NCBI GenBank assembly: GCA_022560615.1
Contig: JADFSR010000019.1
Span: 1 to 64,000, forward strand
Source of the DNA: Gemmatimonadota bacterium
Lineage (GTDB): Bacteria; Gemmatimonadota; Gemmatimonadetes; Longimicrobiales; Gaopeijiaceae
Length of the DNA: 64,000 bases
Direction: 5' to 3'
Position 1 is the first letter of the stretch. Every line of letters starts with the position of its first letter. The position numbers and the translations under genes were made by a program. The notes below the pieces were generated by a model that was not told where the DNA came from, ran no database searches, and saw nothing but the letters and a program-made list of their open reading frames with translations. This document shows, piece by piece, positions 1 to 7,026 of this stretch.

Positions 1-649
1 CGAAGCGTAGGAACTCGGCGTTCTCCGTGACGCGACCTCCGGCCGCTCGCTCATCCTTGGTGATGACGGCCTTCATCTGGTCGAACAGCAGTTCATGAGG
101 CACGCCACCAAAGAAGCTGAACGCCGCTTCGAGGCCCTCAAAGACATGTTGCATCGTCTGTCGAGTGAAGAACTGCAGCCACAGGATGCGCGAATACCCC
201 AGCACAACCAGAAACGCGTAGCGCTTGCCCCAGGGCAGCCGAAAGTCTGCGAAGTCGACTTGACCCTGATGGCCGGGCGGCGTCTCGAAGCGGACCACGG
301 GCTCCTCGGGCGCTCGAGGCCGGACCTTGCGGACGTACTGCTTCACCTGCGTGTAGCAGCCGGCGTATCCGCTCGCCTTGATCTCGTCAAAGAGCCGCAT
401 CGCTGTCAGCTCCGGGTACTCGGCCAGTCGGCTCAGGATGATCCCCTTGTAGGGATCCACCTTGGTCGGCACCAAAGGCCGCGGCCCGTACTGCACCGCC
501 ACCTCGCTCACGTCCCGGTCCAGCTGATCCGTTTCAATCCAGTAATGAACCGTCCGACGACTCACGCCGAGTTGCTTCGCCACGGCCGTCTTCGTCATGC
601 CCTGGTCGAGATAATGTCTCAGCAACACTCGCTTCTCCCATCCGATCAT
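1..649 (-). CDS. istA: IS21-family transposase IstA, N-terminal part (gene runs off the window)
   Basis: About 216 residues are visible from an ATG at 649, preceded by GGAGG four bases upstream. The N-terminus is a helix-turn-helix (GMTKTAVAKQLGVSRRTVHY, about residues 18-37) that would bind the terminal repeats. The DDE/RNase H-like integrase core follows, with the first catalytic Asp in GHQGQVDFADF and FLVVLGYSRILW after it. IstA works with the AAA+ helper IstB, expected immediately downstream outside the window. The visible part has no stop or frameshift, so the element may be intact. Confidence 0.9.
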   Translation of the reverse strand, partial: MIGWEKRVLLRHYLDQGMTKTAVAKQLGVSRRTVHYWIETDQLDRDVSEVAVQYGPRPLVPTKVDPYKGIILSRLAEYPELTAMRLFDEIKASGYAGCYTQVKQYVRKVRPRAPEEPVVRFETPPGHQGQVDFADFRLPWGKRYAFLVVLGYSRILWLQFFTRQTMQHVFEGLEAAFSFFGGVPHELLFDQMKAVITKDERAAGGRVTENAEFLRF

Positions 650-755
650 CGCGCCTCCACCGCTGTAGGGAAGACGCCAACGTGTACGATCGGCTACGAA
701 GTCGCTCAGGTATCTCGCTTCACACCCGGTACCTCGAAGCCACGAAGTCGTCGAG

Positions 756-805
756 TGTGCAATTTTCGGCCGCCACATCTGTGCAATCTTGGGCCGCCGC
801 TAACA
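756..805. repeat. IS21 terminal repeats (two copies)
   Basis: Two directly repeated motifs, TGTGCAATTTTCGGCCGCCA (from 756) and TGTGCAATCTTGGGCCGCCG (from 780), lie 24 bp apart. Multiple terminal repeats of this kind are the IstA binding sites of IS21 elements. The second ends in CTAACA, whose complement TGTTAG is the outer tip, so the element boundary is placed at 805. Confidence 0.8.
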
Positions 806-1130
806 TCGAGAAGCTGAATCGGAGAGAGCAGGAGCTCAGTGCGGCCGTCGGGTGCCGGCTCGGACAGCCGGTAGACGAGCTTGGCGACCCACCTCCGGTG
901 GGTGCCCCGAGCCGAGGGAAACGATACCGCCGGGGGCGTAGAGCCGTTCCAGAGCGAAGGGCGGTCGAGCACAGTAACGGAGCAGCCGTTCGACGCCGGC
1001 TCGGTCCTCACCCTCGATGCGGACGGATGCGTCGATGCTGAACCCACCGGAGCCCTGCCAGGAAAGCATGCCGTAGGCGTCAGCTTCGTCGAGTAGGTCG
1101 TGGCGATGGAAGTAGCGGAGGCGCGACGTG
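806..1130 (-). pseudogene. IS91-type (Y2) transposase fragment, frameshifted and truncated by IS21
   Basis: In one minus frame (about 1100 to 910) the translation has the IS91-family C-terminal pattern: RLRYFHRHDLLDEADAYGML, then GSGGFSIDASVRIEGEDR and VERLLRYCARPPFALERL. In a second frame (about 885 to 806) it resumes with KLVYRLSEPAPDGRTELL and LSPIQLLD, again the family pattern. The frame break coincides with a short hairpin at 883-908. The reading frame is then cut at 806 by the IS21 end. No catalytic tyrosines are visible here, so this is a dead relic. I see no convincing gene in 1131-1327. Confidence 0.7.
883..908. repeat. Short hairpin unit inside the IS91 relic
   Basis: ACCCACC (887-893), loop TCC and GGTGGGT (897-903) form a 7-bp stem. 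It is extended by GGC/GCC with one bulged G. The arms, GACCC on one side and GGGTGCCC on the other, match hairpins repeated inside the elements at 23451-23660, 47275-47657 and 59543-59966. It sits exactly where the transposase reading frame breaks. Confidence 0.5.
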
Positions 1131-1327
1131 ACCGCCTCGTTCCTCGATCGCGTCGTGGGTCACCACATTACCGAGCTCGTCGCACAGGGTGCGCTCACGC
1201 CGTCGGAGTCGGCATCGCTCAGCCCGCGCTACATGATCGCAGAGTCCGTGCCGAGCGAGCTGAACATCGGGGGGAAATAGCAGCGAGCGGAAGTGGCGCG
1301 CCACCGGTCCAGCGTACCTGACCCGCG

Positions 1328-2386
1328 TCAGGGGAAAGGCGGAATCACGGGTTCCACACCCGCCAACGCGACCCCACCCCGGTCGCTCGGCTCGACGGAG
1401 CCGAGTCGTTCGGCGAACCAGGGGGGCAGAGGACGACCATCCTCCGGACACAGCCAGAGTCGGAGCAGGTGTCTTCGTCGGTCGGGTTCCGGCCAGTCAC
1501 GGAACGCCGTGCGGTCATGGAGCATCTGGTGGTTGTGGATGAACTGGATGTCGCCGCGCTCGAGCTGCATCTCGAGGTGGACCGCGGGATCGTCGGCCAC
1601 TGCGTCGAACGCGTCGAGTGCCTCGACCTGTCGGCCGGTCAGTCGCGGCACGGCTTCGAACCGTTGCGCGGACTCGATGTATCGCCGTTGGTACAGGACG
1701 GAGAGTTCGTCCTCATGCCAGCTCAGGATGGGCGCCGTGAAATACGGATTCGTATCGGCCGGGTGCTCGCCCCGGTGATCAGTGCCGAAGGGCTGGAACA
1801 GCTCCGCGAGGAGATCGGGGGAGCGCTCGAAGAGCACGTTGTGGATCGTCGGGCAGCTGACCAACGAACTTCGGCCCCCTTCCATCGAAGGCTCGAGACA
1901 CAAGAGCCCGACGATGTCCGCCGAGTCGGTGTGGTAACCCTGACGCTCACTGGTCTGGTAGATGCGAGCGCTCGCGTCGCGCGAGTCGCGGCCGAGGTCT
2001 TTGACGTGGCCCAGCAGGTGGCCCTGGGCATTCTGTGGCACGGCGCGGCCGAGATGCGCGCCGATACCCCAGAAGATCGTGGCGATCTCATCGCGCGAAT
2101 ATTTGCTGGCGTCCAGCCCCCGCATGAGAACGAAGCCTCGGCCACGTAAAAGATCGGCACGCAGGCGGTCGAGCCGGTCCCCGAGCCGCGGCAGCGGGAA
2201 GTCATCTCGCCCGATCTTGCCCAGAGGTCGTTGCAGCGCCTGCACGGCGACCAACGCGTCCTCCAGCTCGGCGAGCTCCTCTGGGGTCCAGGCGTGGATC
2301 CACTCGTCGGAGTCTACGAGCTCGTCTCCGCGCCACACTGCGGGACCACTCAGGAGGGTGCCGGGCTTTGCGAAAGATTCTGGCAT
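1328..2386 (-). CDS. TauD/TfdA-family Fe(II)/2-oxoglutarate-dependent dioxygenase
   Basis: A 352-aa cytoplasmic protein of the taurine/alpha-ketoglutarate dioxygenase fold. The facial triad is visible: HxD in GYHTDSADIVGL (His152, Asp154) and the distal His in the C-terminal HNHQMLHDR. The Arg of RRHLLRLWL would bind 2-oxoglutarate. The family hydroxylates small organic substrates using Fe(II), O2 and 2-oxoglutarate. No pathway genes adjoin it, so the substrate cannot be guessed. It is slightly longer than classical TauD (about 280 aa) because of an N-terminal extension of some 60 residues. It reads towards the IS relic at 806-1130 and away from the phage-like genes at 2680-3748. Confidence 0.85.
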   Translation of the reverse strand: MPESFAKPGTLLSGPAVWRGDELVDSDEWIHAWTPEELAELEDALVAVQALQRPLGKIGRDDFPLPRLGDRLDRLRADLLRGRGFVLMRGLDASKYSRDEIATIFWGIGAHLGRAVPQNAQGHLLGHVKDLGRDSRDASARIYQTSERQGYHTDSADIVGLLCLEPSMEGGRSSLVSCPTIHNVLFERSPDLLAELFQPFGTDHRGEHPADTNPYFTAPILSWHEDELSVLYQRRYIESAQRFEAVPRLTGRQVEALDAFDAVADDPAVHLEMQLERGDIQFIHNHQMLHDRTAFRDWPEPDRRRHLLRLWLCPEDGRPLPPWFAERLGSVEPSDRGGVALAGVEPVIPPFP

Positions 2387-2679
2387 TTCACGCTACTCGT
2401 CGTGAGACGTCGGTCGCCATCACTGCGGCCTGTTGGAAGAAGGAAACCTCGTGTTGAGTGGGTAGGTAATCCAACCGCCCCATCGAGGGGGGAGGCATTG
2501 TAGGTCGTATTGTGGCATGGGACACGCGGTGAGAGTCGGCCAGGTCGCGCTGGTGGCGGTCTCCGAGCGAGGCGTGGGTGGCGCTCGGATGATGGAAAGG
2601 GACGCGGGGATGTTCAGACGGGCGGATGGAGCTGGCCGAATGGCTCAGCCTGTCCTGGAGGACAGCGGGGGGCAGACCC

Positions 2680-2817
2680 TCAGGAGTCGAACTCGTCGGG
2701 CAGCGACTGATCGAACACGAATTCTGGGATGGGCTCGGCCTCGGTGGGATCGAAGGCCGGAGTTTGATCCAGCAGGTCACCTTGCCGAACGGGGGTCCGC
2801 GTCGCCGCTTCACTCAT
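2680..2817 (-). CDS. Small acidic protein, phage-like cluster, unknown function
   Basis: A 45-aa ORF starts with ATG at 2817 (or 2823) and overlaps the end of the upstream terminase-like gene by 8 bases, a coupling typical of phage and accessory operons. The product is strongly acidic at its C-terminus (PEFVFDQSLPDEFDS) with no membrane segment or known motif. Its support is the tight overlap and the acidic, non-random composition. The 293 bp between its stop and the dioxygenase start (2387-2679) shows no credible gene. Confidence 0.4.
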   Translation of the reverse strand: MSEAATRTPVRQGDLLDQTPAFDPTEAEPIPEFVFDQSLPDEFDS

Positions 2818-3405
2818 CGACATCCATGATCACGATCGTGATCTTCGAGTCCCGCTCAGAACGAGCCCCCCAATGCTCAGGGTCCTGGGCGCCTAGCATC
2901 GCTCGCAGGAAGCTCGGGTCCTGCTTGATCTTCCGGCCAGCCAAGTTGCCATGCTTGTCGTAGATCCGCTCTTCAAAGCCGTGCAAGGCTCGATACTCAG
3001 CAACCGCGTTCCAGCGCTCTACAACCTCCTCGTGGATATCGGCCAGGATCGCAGCAAACTGCGCGTCTCTGCGCTTCCACTTCCGGGGTGTCGACGGGTC
3101 GATCCCTACAGCTGCGCACGCGACAATACTATTCCCGGTCGCGATCAACTCCCGGTCGCGATCAACGCTCTGAGGTAGACCGGGGCCATGGGTGATACCG
3201 TGACCGAGTCAAGCAACTCCTCCTCCTCCTGCGTTATTACTCTCGGCGTCGGTTCCCAACCCGCCAAGGTTCTGGCTATCTGAGGACCCGCCTTGTCCCC
3301 ACTCGTCGCGACGGCCGTCGATTCTCCCTCAGTCACTGCGGCTTCGTCCTTCTTCCCCACGCCGCCTCCTGCTTGGTCGCGCTGTTCGCTAGTCAATCGC
3401 CTCAC
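2810..3405 (-). pseudogene. Phage terminase small subunit-like protein, frameshifted by a 17-bp duplication
   Basis: The gene starts at GTG 3405 (or TTG 3396, with GGGAGG upstream). It encodes a polar N-terminus (LTSEQRDQAG) and runs to SPMAPVYLRALIATGS-stop. The rest (GNSIVACAAVGIDPSTPRKW onwards, about 110 aa) lies in another frame. It has the helix-turn-helix plus 'RDAQFAAIL…EEVVERW' layout of phage small-terminase DNA-recognition proteins. A near-perfect 17-bp tandem duplication at 3134-3167 lies exactly at the break. Removing one copy restores a single frame of about 195 codons. A restart at TTG 3148 could still give the C-terminal piece. The terminase assignment rests on pattern only. 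Confidence 0.55.
3134..3167. repeat. 17-bp tandem duplication (frame-breaking)
   Basis: CCCGGTCGCGATCAACT at 3134-3150 is followed directly by CCCGGTCGCGATCAACG at 3151-3167, 16 of 17 identical. Seventeen is not a multiple of three, so the copy shifts the frame of the overlapping minus-strand gene. It is probably a recent slippage event. Confidence 0.85.
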
Positions 3406-3748
3406 CTCCCACCGCGCCCAGTAGCATGCCGAGTACGTGCATGAACGTCTCTGCGGATAAGACCACGATCTGGTCAGCGCGGCCCGGGTGGCCCTCCTCT
3501 CGGACGAAGGTGACATCGAGGGTATCAGGAGGCTTGGCGACGTTTTCAGCGGGTATTCTCACGGTGTGATCCAACTCGGCGAACAGGGCGGGTCCGACCT
3601 CCTGCACTGCGAATGCGATTGGGACCACTACCTTTTGGGGCCCTTCTGATCCGAGCTCTTTTCCGAGGGCGTCCCACTCTCCCCTGCTCTCTTCGATCCA
3701 AGTGTAGAGATCCTGCTTCCATTCGGTACTCCAAGTCATGTCATCCAT
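3389..3748 (-). CDS. Hypothetical protein of phage-like cluster
   Basis: A 119-aa protein starting MDDMTWSTEWKQDLYTW, with an alternative ATG three codons later. It is soluble and acidic, ending in VLGMLLGAVGGEAID. I recognise no family. Its 3' end overlaps the start of the terminase-like gene (GTG 3405), so the two were probably translated together. The 193 bp upstream, before gatB ends, contains no gene and presumably holds the promoter. The three genes 3748-2680 look like a fragment of prophage or another mobile element. Confidence 0.5.
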   Translation of the reverse strand: MDDMTWSTEWKQDLYTWIEESRGEWDALGKELGSEGPQKVVVPIAFAVQEVGPALFAELDHTVRIPAENVAKPPDTLDVTFVREEGHPGRADQIVVLSAETFMHVLGMLLGAVGGEAID

Positions 3749-3941
3749 AGGTGTGCGAGGTAGTGTGTGAGGTCAGATACACGAAACCCGTGACCGGCCA
3801 CTTGGACCGATCACGAGAATCGTGTAGACTCGCGGACTTTCTGCCGGAAGCCGTGAGTACTGGGCCCCCTGCTCCCGCCTTTGCAGCCGGAGTGAGCGCA
3901 CGCCGATCTCAGTCCCTCGAGGACTAGCAGCTAACTAGCAC

Positions 3942-5369
3942 TCAGCTAAGTCGTTCGACTAGGAGCTCGTTCACGCGTCGCGGGTCGGCCTGGCCCTTGG
4001 ACCGACGCATAACCTGGCCGACCAGGAATCCCAGCACCTTGGTCTCGCCGTTCCGGTATCGTGTGACCTCGTCGGGACTGTCCGCCACCACCGACTCCAC
4101 CCATTCGGCGAGTCGACCGGAGTCACGCACCTGCAGCAGCCCCTTGGCCTCGACGATCTGGATCGCTTCGCCACCTTCCTCGGCCATGAAGCCCAGCACC
4201 TTCTTCGCGGCAGAATCGGAGACCGTGCCGTCCTTCACCAGTCCGATGAGCTGGGCGAGCGACGCGGGTCGAACAGGCACCGTACGGCTGTCATCGCCAC
4301 GCTCGTTCATGATCGCCTGAAGCGCGCCCATGACCCAGTTCGATGCGCTCTTCGCATCGGCACCGGCCCCGACGACCTCCTCGAAGTAGTCGGCAGTCGC
4401 GGCGGACTGCGTCAGGACGTCGGCGTCGTAGGCAGGCAGCGAGTATTCGGCCTCCAACCGGTCTCTCCGGGCACGTGGCAGCTCGGGTAACGCGTCCTTG
4501 GCTGCTTCGATCTCCGCGGCGGAGACGCGCAGCGGCGGCAAGTCCGGCTCGGGGAAGTACCGATAGTCGTGACTCTCTTCCTTGGAGCGCATGGACCGCA
4601 CTTCGCTTCGGTGGTCATCCCAAAGCAAGCTCTCCTGGTGGATGGCGCCACCCTGCTCCAGCACCTCGATCTGGCGAGCGATTTCGATCGTGAGCGCGCG
4701 TTCGATGCCCGAGAACGAGTTGACGTTCTTGATCTCGGTCTTGGTCCCGAGTGTTTCGCTTCCCCGCCGGCGCACCGAGACGTTGGCATCTACGCGCAGA
4801 CTGCCCTCTTCCATGTTGCAGTCGCTCACCTCGATGTACTCGAGCACGCGCTTCAGAGTCCCGAGGAAGGCGCGCACGTCGGCTGGGGTACGCAGGTCGG
4901 GCTCGGTAACGACTTCCACGAGCGGTGTCCCCGCGCGGTTGAGGTCGACCGCGGTCGCCCCCGGCACACGGTCGTGCAACGACTTGCCCGCATCCTCCTC
5001 CATGTGGATGCGGCGGATCCTCACGGAGCCCTTCCCCTCCGGTCCGTCGAAGTCGACGACGCCGTCCGTTGCCAGTGGTCGGTCGAACTGGGTGATCTGG
5101 TACCCCTTGGGAAGATCGGGATAGAAGTAGTTCTTCCGCGACCAGACACTGCTCTCGTGCACCGTGCAGCCGAGCGCGACCGCGGTGCGAACGGCGAGCG
5201 CGACCGCCTCCGGATTCGTGGTCGGCAGCGCACCGGGAAGACCAAGACAGACCGGACACACGTGCGTATTAGGCTCGTCGCCGAAGACTACGGCGTTCCC
5301 GCAAAAGAGCTTCCGCGCCGTGCGAAGCTGGACGTGGATTTCGATCCCAATGACCGGCTCCCAGCTCAT
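3942..5369 (-). CDS. gatB: Aspartyl/glutamyl-tRNA(Asn/Gln) amidotransferase subunit B
   Basis: 475 aa, full length. GatB binds mischarged Glu-tRNA(Gln) or Asp-tRNA(Asn), activates the side chain with ATP and transfers ammonia from GatA. Visible family marks are the N-terminal EPVIGIEIHVQLRTARKLFC, CPVCLGLPGALP, YFYPDLPKGYQITQFDRP and the GatB/YqeY tRNA-binding tail (residues about 320-475). The ATG overlaps the gatA stop in ATGA, so it is translationally coupled. It is the last gene of a gatC-gatA-gatB series downstream of the helicase gene. The presence of GatCAB suggests this organism makes Gln-tRNA and/or Asn-tRNA indirectly. Confidence 0.96.
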   Translation of the reverse strand: MSWEPVIGIEIHVQLRTARKLFCGNAVVFGDEPNTHVCPVCLGLPGALPTTNPEAVALAVRTAVALGCTVHESSVWSRKNYFYPDLPKGYQITQFDRPLATDGVVDFDGPEGKGSVRIRRIHMEEDAGKSLHDRVPGATAVDLNRAGTPLVEVVTEPDLRTPADVRAFLGTLKRVLEYIEVSDCNMEEGSLRVDANVSVRRRGSETLGTKTEIKNVNSFSGIERALTIEIARQIEVLEQGGAIHQESLLWDDHRSEVRSMRSKEESHDYRYFPEPDLPPLRVSAAEIEAAKDALPELPRARRDRLEAEYSLPAYDADVLTQSAATADYFEEVVGAGADAKSASNWVMGALQAIMNERGDDSRTVPVRPASLAQLIGLVKDGTVSDSAAKKVLGFMAEEGGEAIQIVEAKGLLQVRDSGRLAEWVESVVADSPDEVTRYRNGETKVLGFLVGQVMRRSKGQADPRRVNELLVERLS

Positions 5370-6715
5370 TCGACAGTGCTAGCCAGTGCCGCCTCGAGCG
5401 CGCCGGCGGCGGCGAGCATCGCCGACTCATCCCACCACGGTGCGAGCAGTTGCCCGCCCACCGGCAGTCCGTCCACCTCACCTATTGGCACCGACATCCC
5501 CGGAATGCCCGCGAGGTTTGCGGTGACGGTGAAGACGTCGGACAAATACATGGCGAGCGGGTCGTCGGTGTGCTCTCCGAGCGCAAACGCCGGCGTCGGC
5601 GCTGTCGGCGTGAAGAGTACGTCCACGTGCTCGAAGACGCCGACGAAGTCCCGGGCGACGAGCGACCGCGCCTGCTGTGCGGTGCCGTAGTACTCGTCGT
5701 AGTAGCCGGACGAGAGCGCATACGTCCCCAACATGATGCGTCGCTTCACCTCGTCGCCGAAGCCGCGGCGGGTCCTTTCGTACATCGATCCGATGTCCGG
5801 CCCGCTCTGGCGCACACCAAAGCGCACGCCATCGAATCGGGCGAGGTTGCTGGAGGCTTCTGCGGGAGCGAGCACGTAGTAGGACGGAATCGCGTACAAC
5901 GTGCTGGGCAGCGAGACATTTCGCAGTCGCGCCCCGGCGTCCACGAGGCAGCCCAACGCATTATCGAGCAAGTCGCGGATCGCGGGGTCGAGCGAGTCCG
6001 GGAAGTACTCGGCCGGGACACCGAGGACCATTCCCTCGACTCCCCTACCCGCGTCGCTGGCGAAGTCCGGCACCGGAGTGTCGGCGGTCGTCGCGTCGCG
6101 GGGGTCGTGGCCGGCGATCACACCGAGGAGTGTGGCGGCGTCAGAGACGGTTCGCCCGAAGGTGCCGACCTGATCGAGCGATGACGCGAACGCCACGAGA
6201 CCGTAGCGGCTCACGCGTCCATACGTCGGTTTGATGCCGACGACCCCACAGAACGACGCGGGCTGCCGGACCGATCCGCCGGTGTCGGAACCGAGCGCCA
6301 TCGGAGTGTACCCGGCGGCGACAGCCGCGGCCGAGCCCCCCGAGCTGCCCCCTGGGACGCGGGACCGATCGAGCGGGTTGAGCGTCGGCCCGTACGCCGA
6401 GTTCTCCGTGGAGGAACCCATTCCGAACTCGTCCAGGTTGGTCTTCCCGATCACGACAGCGCCCGCGTCGCGAAGCCTCCGCACGACTGTGGCCTCATAA
6501 GGAGCCTGGTAGCCTTCCAGCAGTCGCGATCCACAGGTGGTGGGCAGCTCGGCCGTCGACAGGTTGTCCTTGACCGCGACCGGAACGCCGGTCAGCCGCC
6601 CCTCGGCGCGCGCTTCGAGATGGTCCGGGTCTGCGAGGGCCAGGAAAGCGTTGAGGCCCTCCGCGCCCTCCTCCATCCGGGTGATCCGAGCGAGAGCGGC
6701 TCTGGCGTCGCTCAT
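5366..6715 (-). CDS. gatA: Aspartyl/glutamyl-tRNA amidotransferase subunit A (glutaminase)
   Basis: 449 aa from the ATG at 6715, which overlaps the gatC stop by ATGA; longer upstream readings are spurious. GatA hydrolyses glutamine and channels ammonia to GatB. The amidase-signature catalytic triad is present: Lys in VPVAVKDNL, the cis-Ser in GGSSGGSAAAVAAG and the nucleophilic Ser in GSDTGGSVRQPASFCG. It is somewhat shorter than the usual 480-490 aa, mainly at the N-terminus. Confidence 0.96.
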   Translation of the reverse strand: MSDARAALARITRMEEGAEGLNAFLALADPDHLEARAEGRLTGVPVAVKDNLSTAELPTTCGSRLLEGYQAPYEATVVRRLRDAGAVVIGKTNLDEFGMGSSTENSAYGPTLNPLDRSRVPGGSSGGSAAAVAAGYTPMALGSDTGGSVRQPASFCGVVGIKPTYGRVSRYGLVAFASSLDQVGTFGRTVSDAATLLGVIAGHDPRDATTADTPVPDFASDAGRGVEGMVLGVPAEYFPDSLDPAIRDLLDNALGCLVDAGARLRNVSLPSTLYAIPSYYVLAPAEASSNLARFDGVRFGVRQSGPDIGSMYERTRRGFGDEVKRRIMLGTYALSSGYYDEYYGTAQQARSLVARDFVGVFEHVDVLFTPTAPTPAFALGEHTDDPLAMYLSDVFTVTANLAGIPGMSVPIGEVDGLPVGGQLLAPWWDESAMLAAAGALEAALASTVE

Positions 6716-7026
6716 TCCGATCCCTCCCGGTGCATACCGGGCAGCGGCGGCACGACGAAGAAGTTCTCTCGCCAGTCGGGTGCGAACGACGCCGGCTGCC
6801 TGATGAGGGCATCGGGGTCCTCGACGGCCTCCGGTCGGGTCGCCGGCAGTGGGGACCGGATCTGCGGAGTGAGATCCGACGTCTCGACGAGATCGAGCGA
6901 AGTCAGCTGATCGACGTGCGCGAGAATTCCGTTGAGCTCGGTCGTGAGCCGCTCCAGCTCCTCCTCTCCGAGTTCTAGCCGGGCCAAGGCGGCGATCTTC
7001 ACCACCTCCGCGCGGGTGACGCTCAT
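6712..7026 (-). CDS. gatC: Aspartyl/glutamyl-tRNA amidotransferase subunit C
   Basis: 104 aa. The small scaffold protein wraps around the GatA-GatB interface and stabilises the complex. It has the family layout: helical N-terminus VVKIAALARLELGEEELERL, then LNGILAHVDQL and a C-terminal ALIRQPASFAP segment. The start overlaps the helicase stop by 4 bases (ATGA) and the stop overlaps gatA, so pcrA-gatC-gatA-gatB are coupled. Confidence 0.93.
   Translation of the reverse strand: MSVTRAEVVKIAALARLELGEEELERLTTELNGILAHVDQLTSLDLVETSDLTPQIRSPLPATRPEAVEDPDALIRQPASFAPDWRENFFVVPPLPGMHREGSE

Larger units (their letters stand above)
1..805 (-). mobile_element. IS21-family insertion sequence, partial (continues beyond the window's left edge)
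   Basis: The element contains an IstA-type transposase gene read leftwards and ends at the right with two IS21-style terminal repeats (756-779 and 780-805). Read from the tip inwards the end begins TGTTAGCGGCGGCCCAAG, typical of IS21-family ends. The rest of istA, istB and the other end lie outside the window. It has landed inside a relic of an IS91-type transposase that begins at about 806. Confidence 0.85.

Noticed and set aside
2517-2963. 148-aa plus-strand ORF in the phage-like region
   Set aside because: Opposite to the overlapping small genes, which have better coupling and composition.
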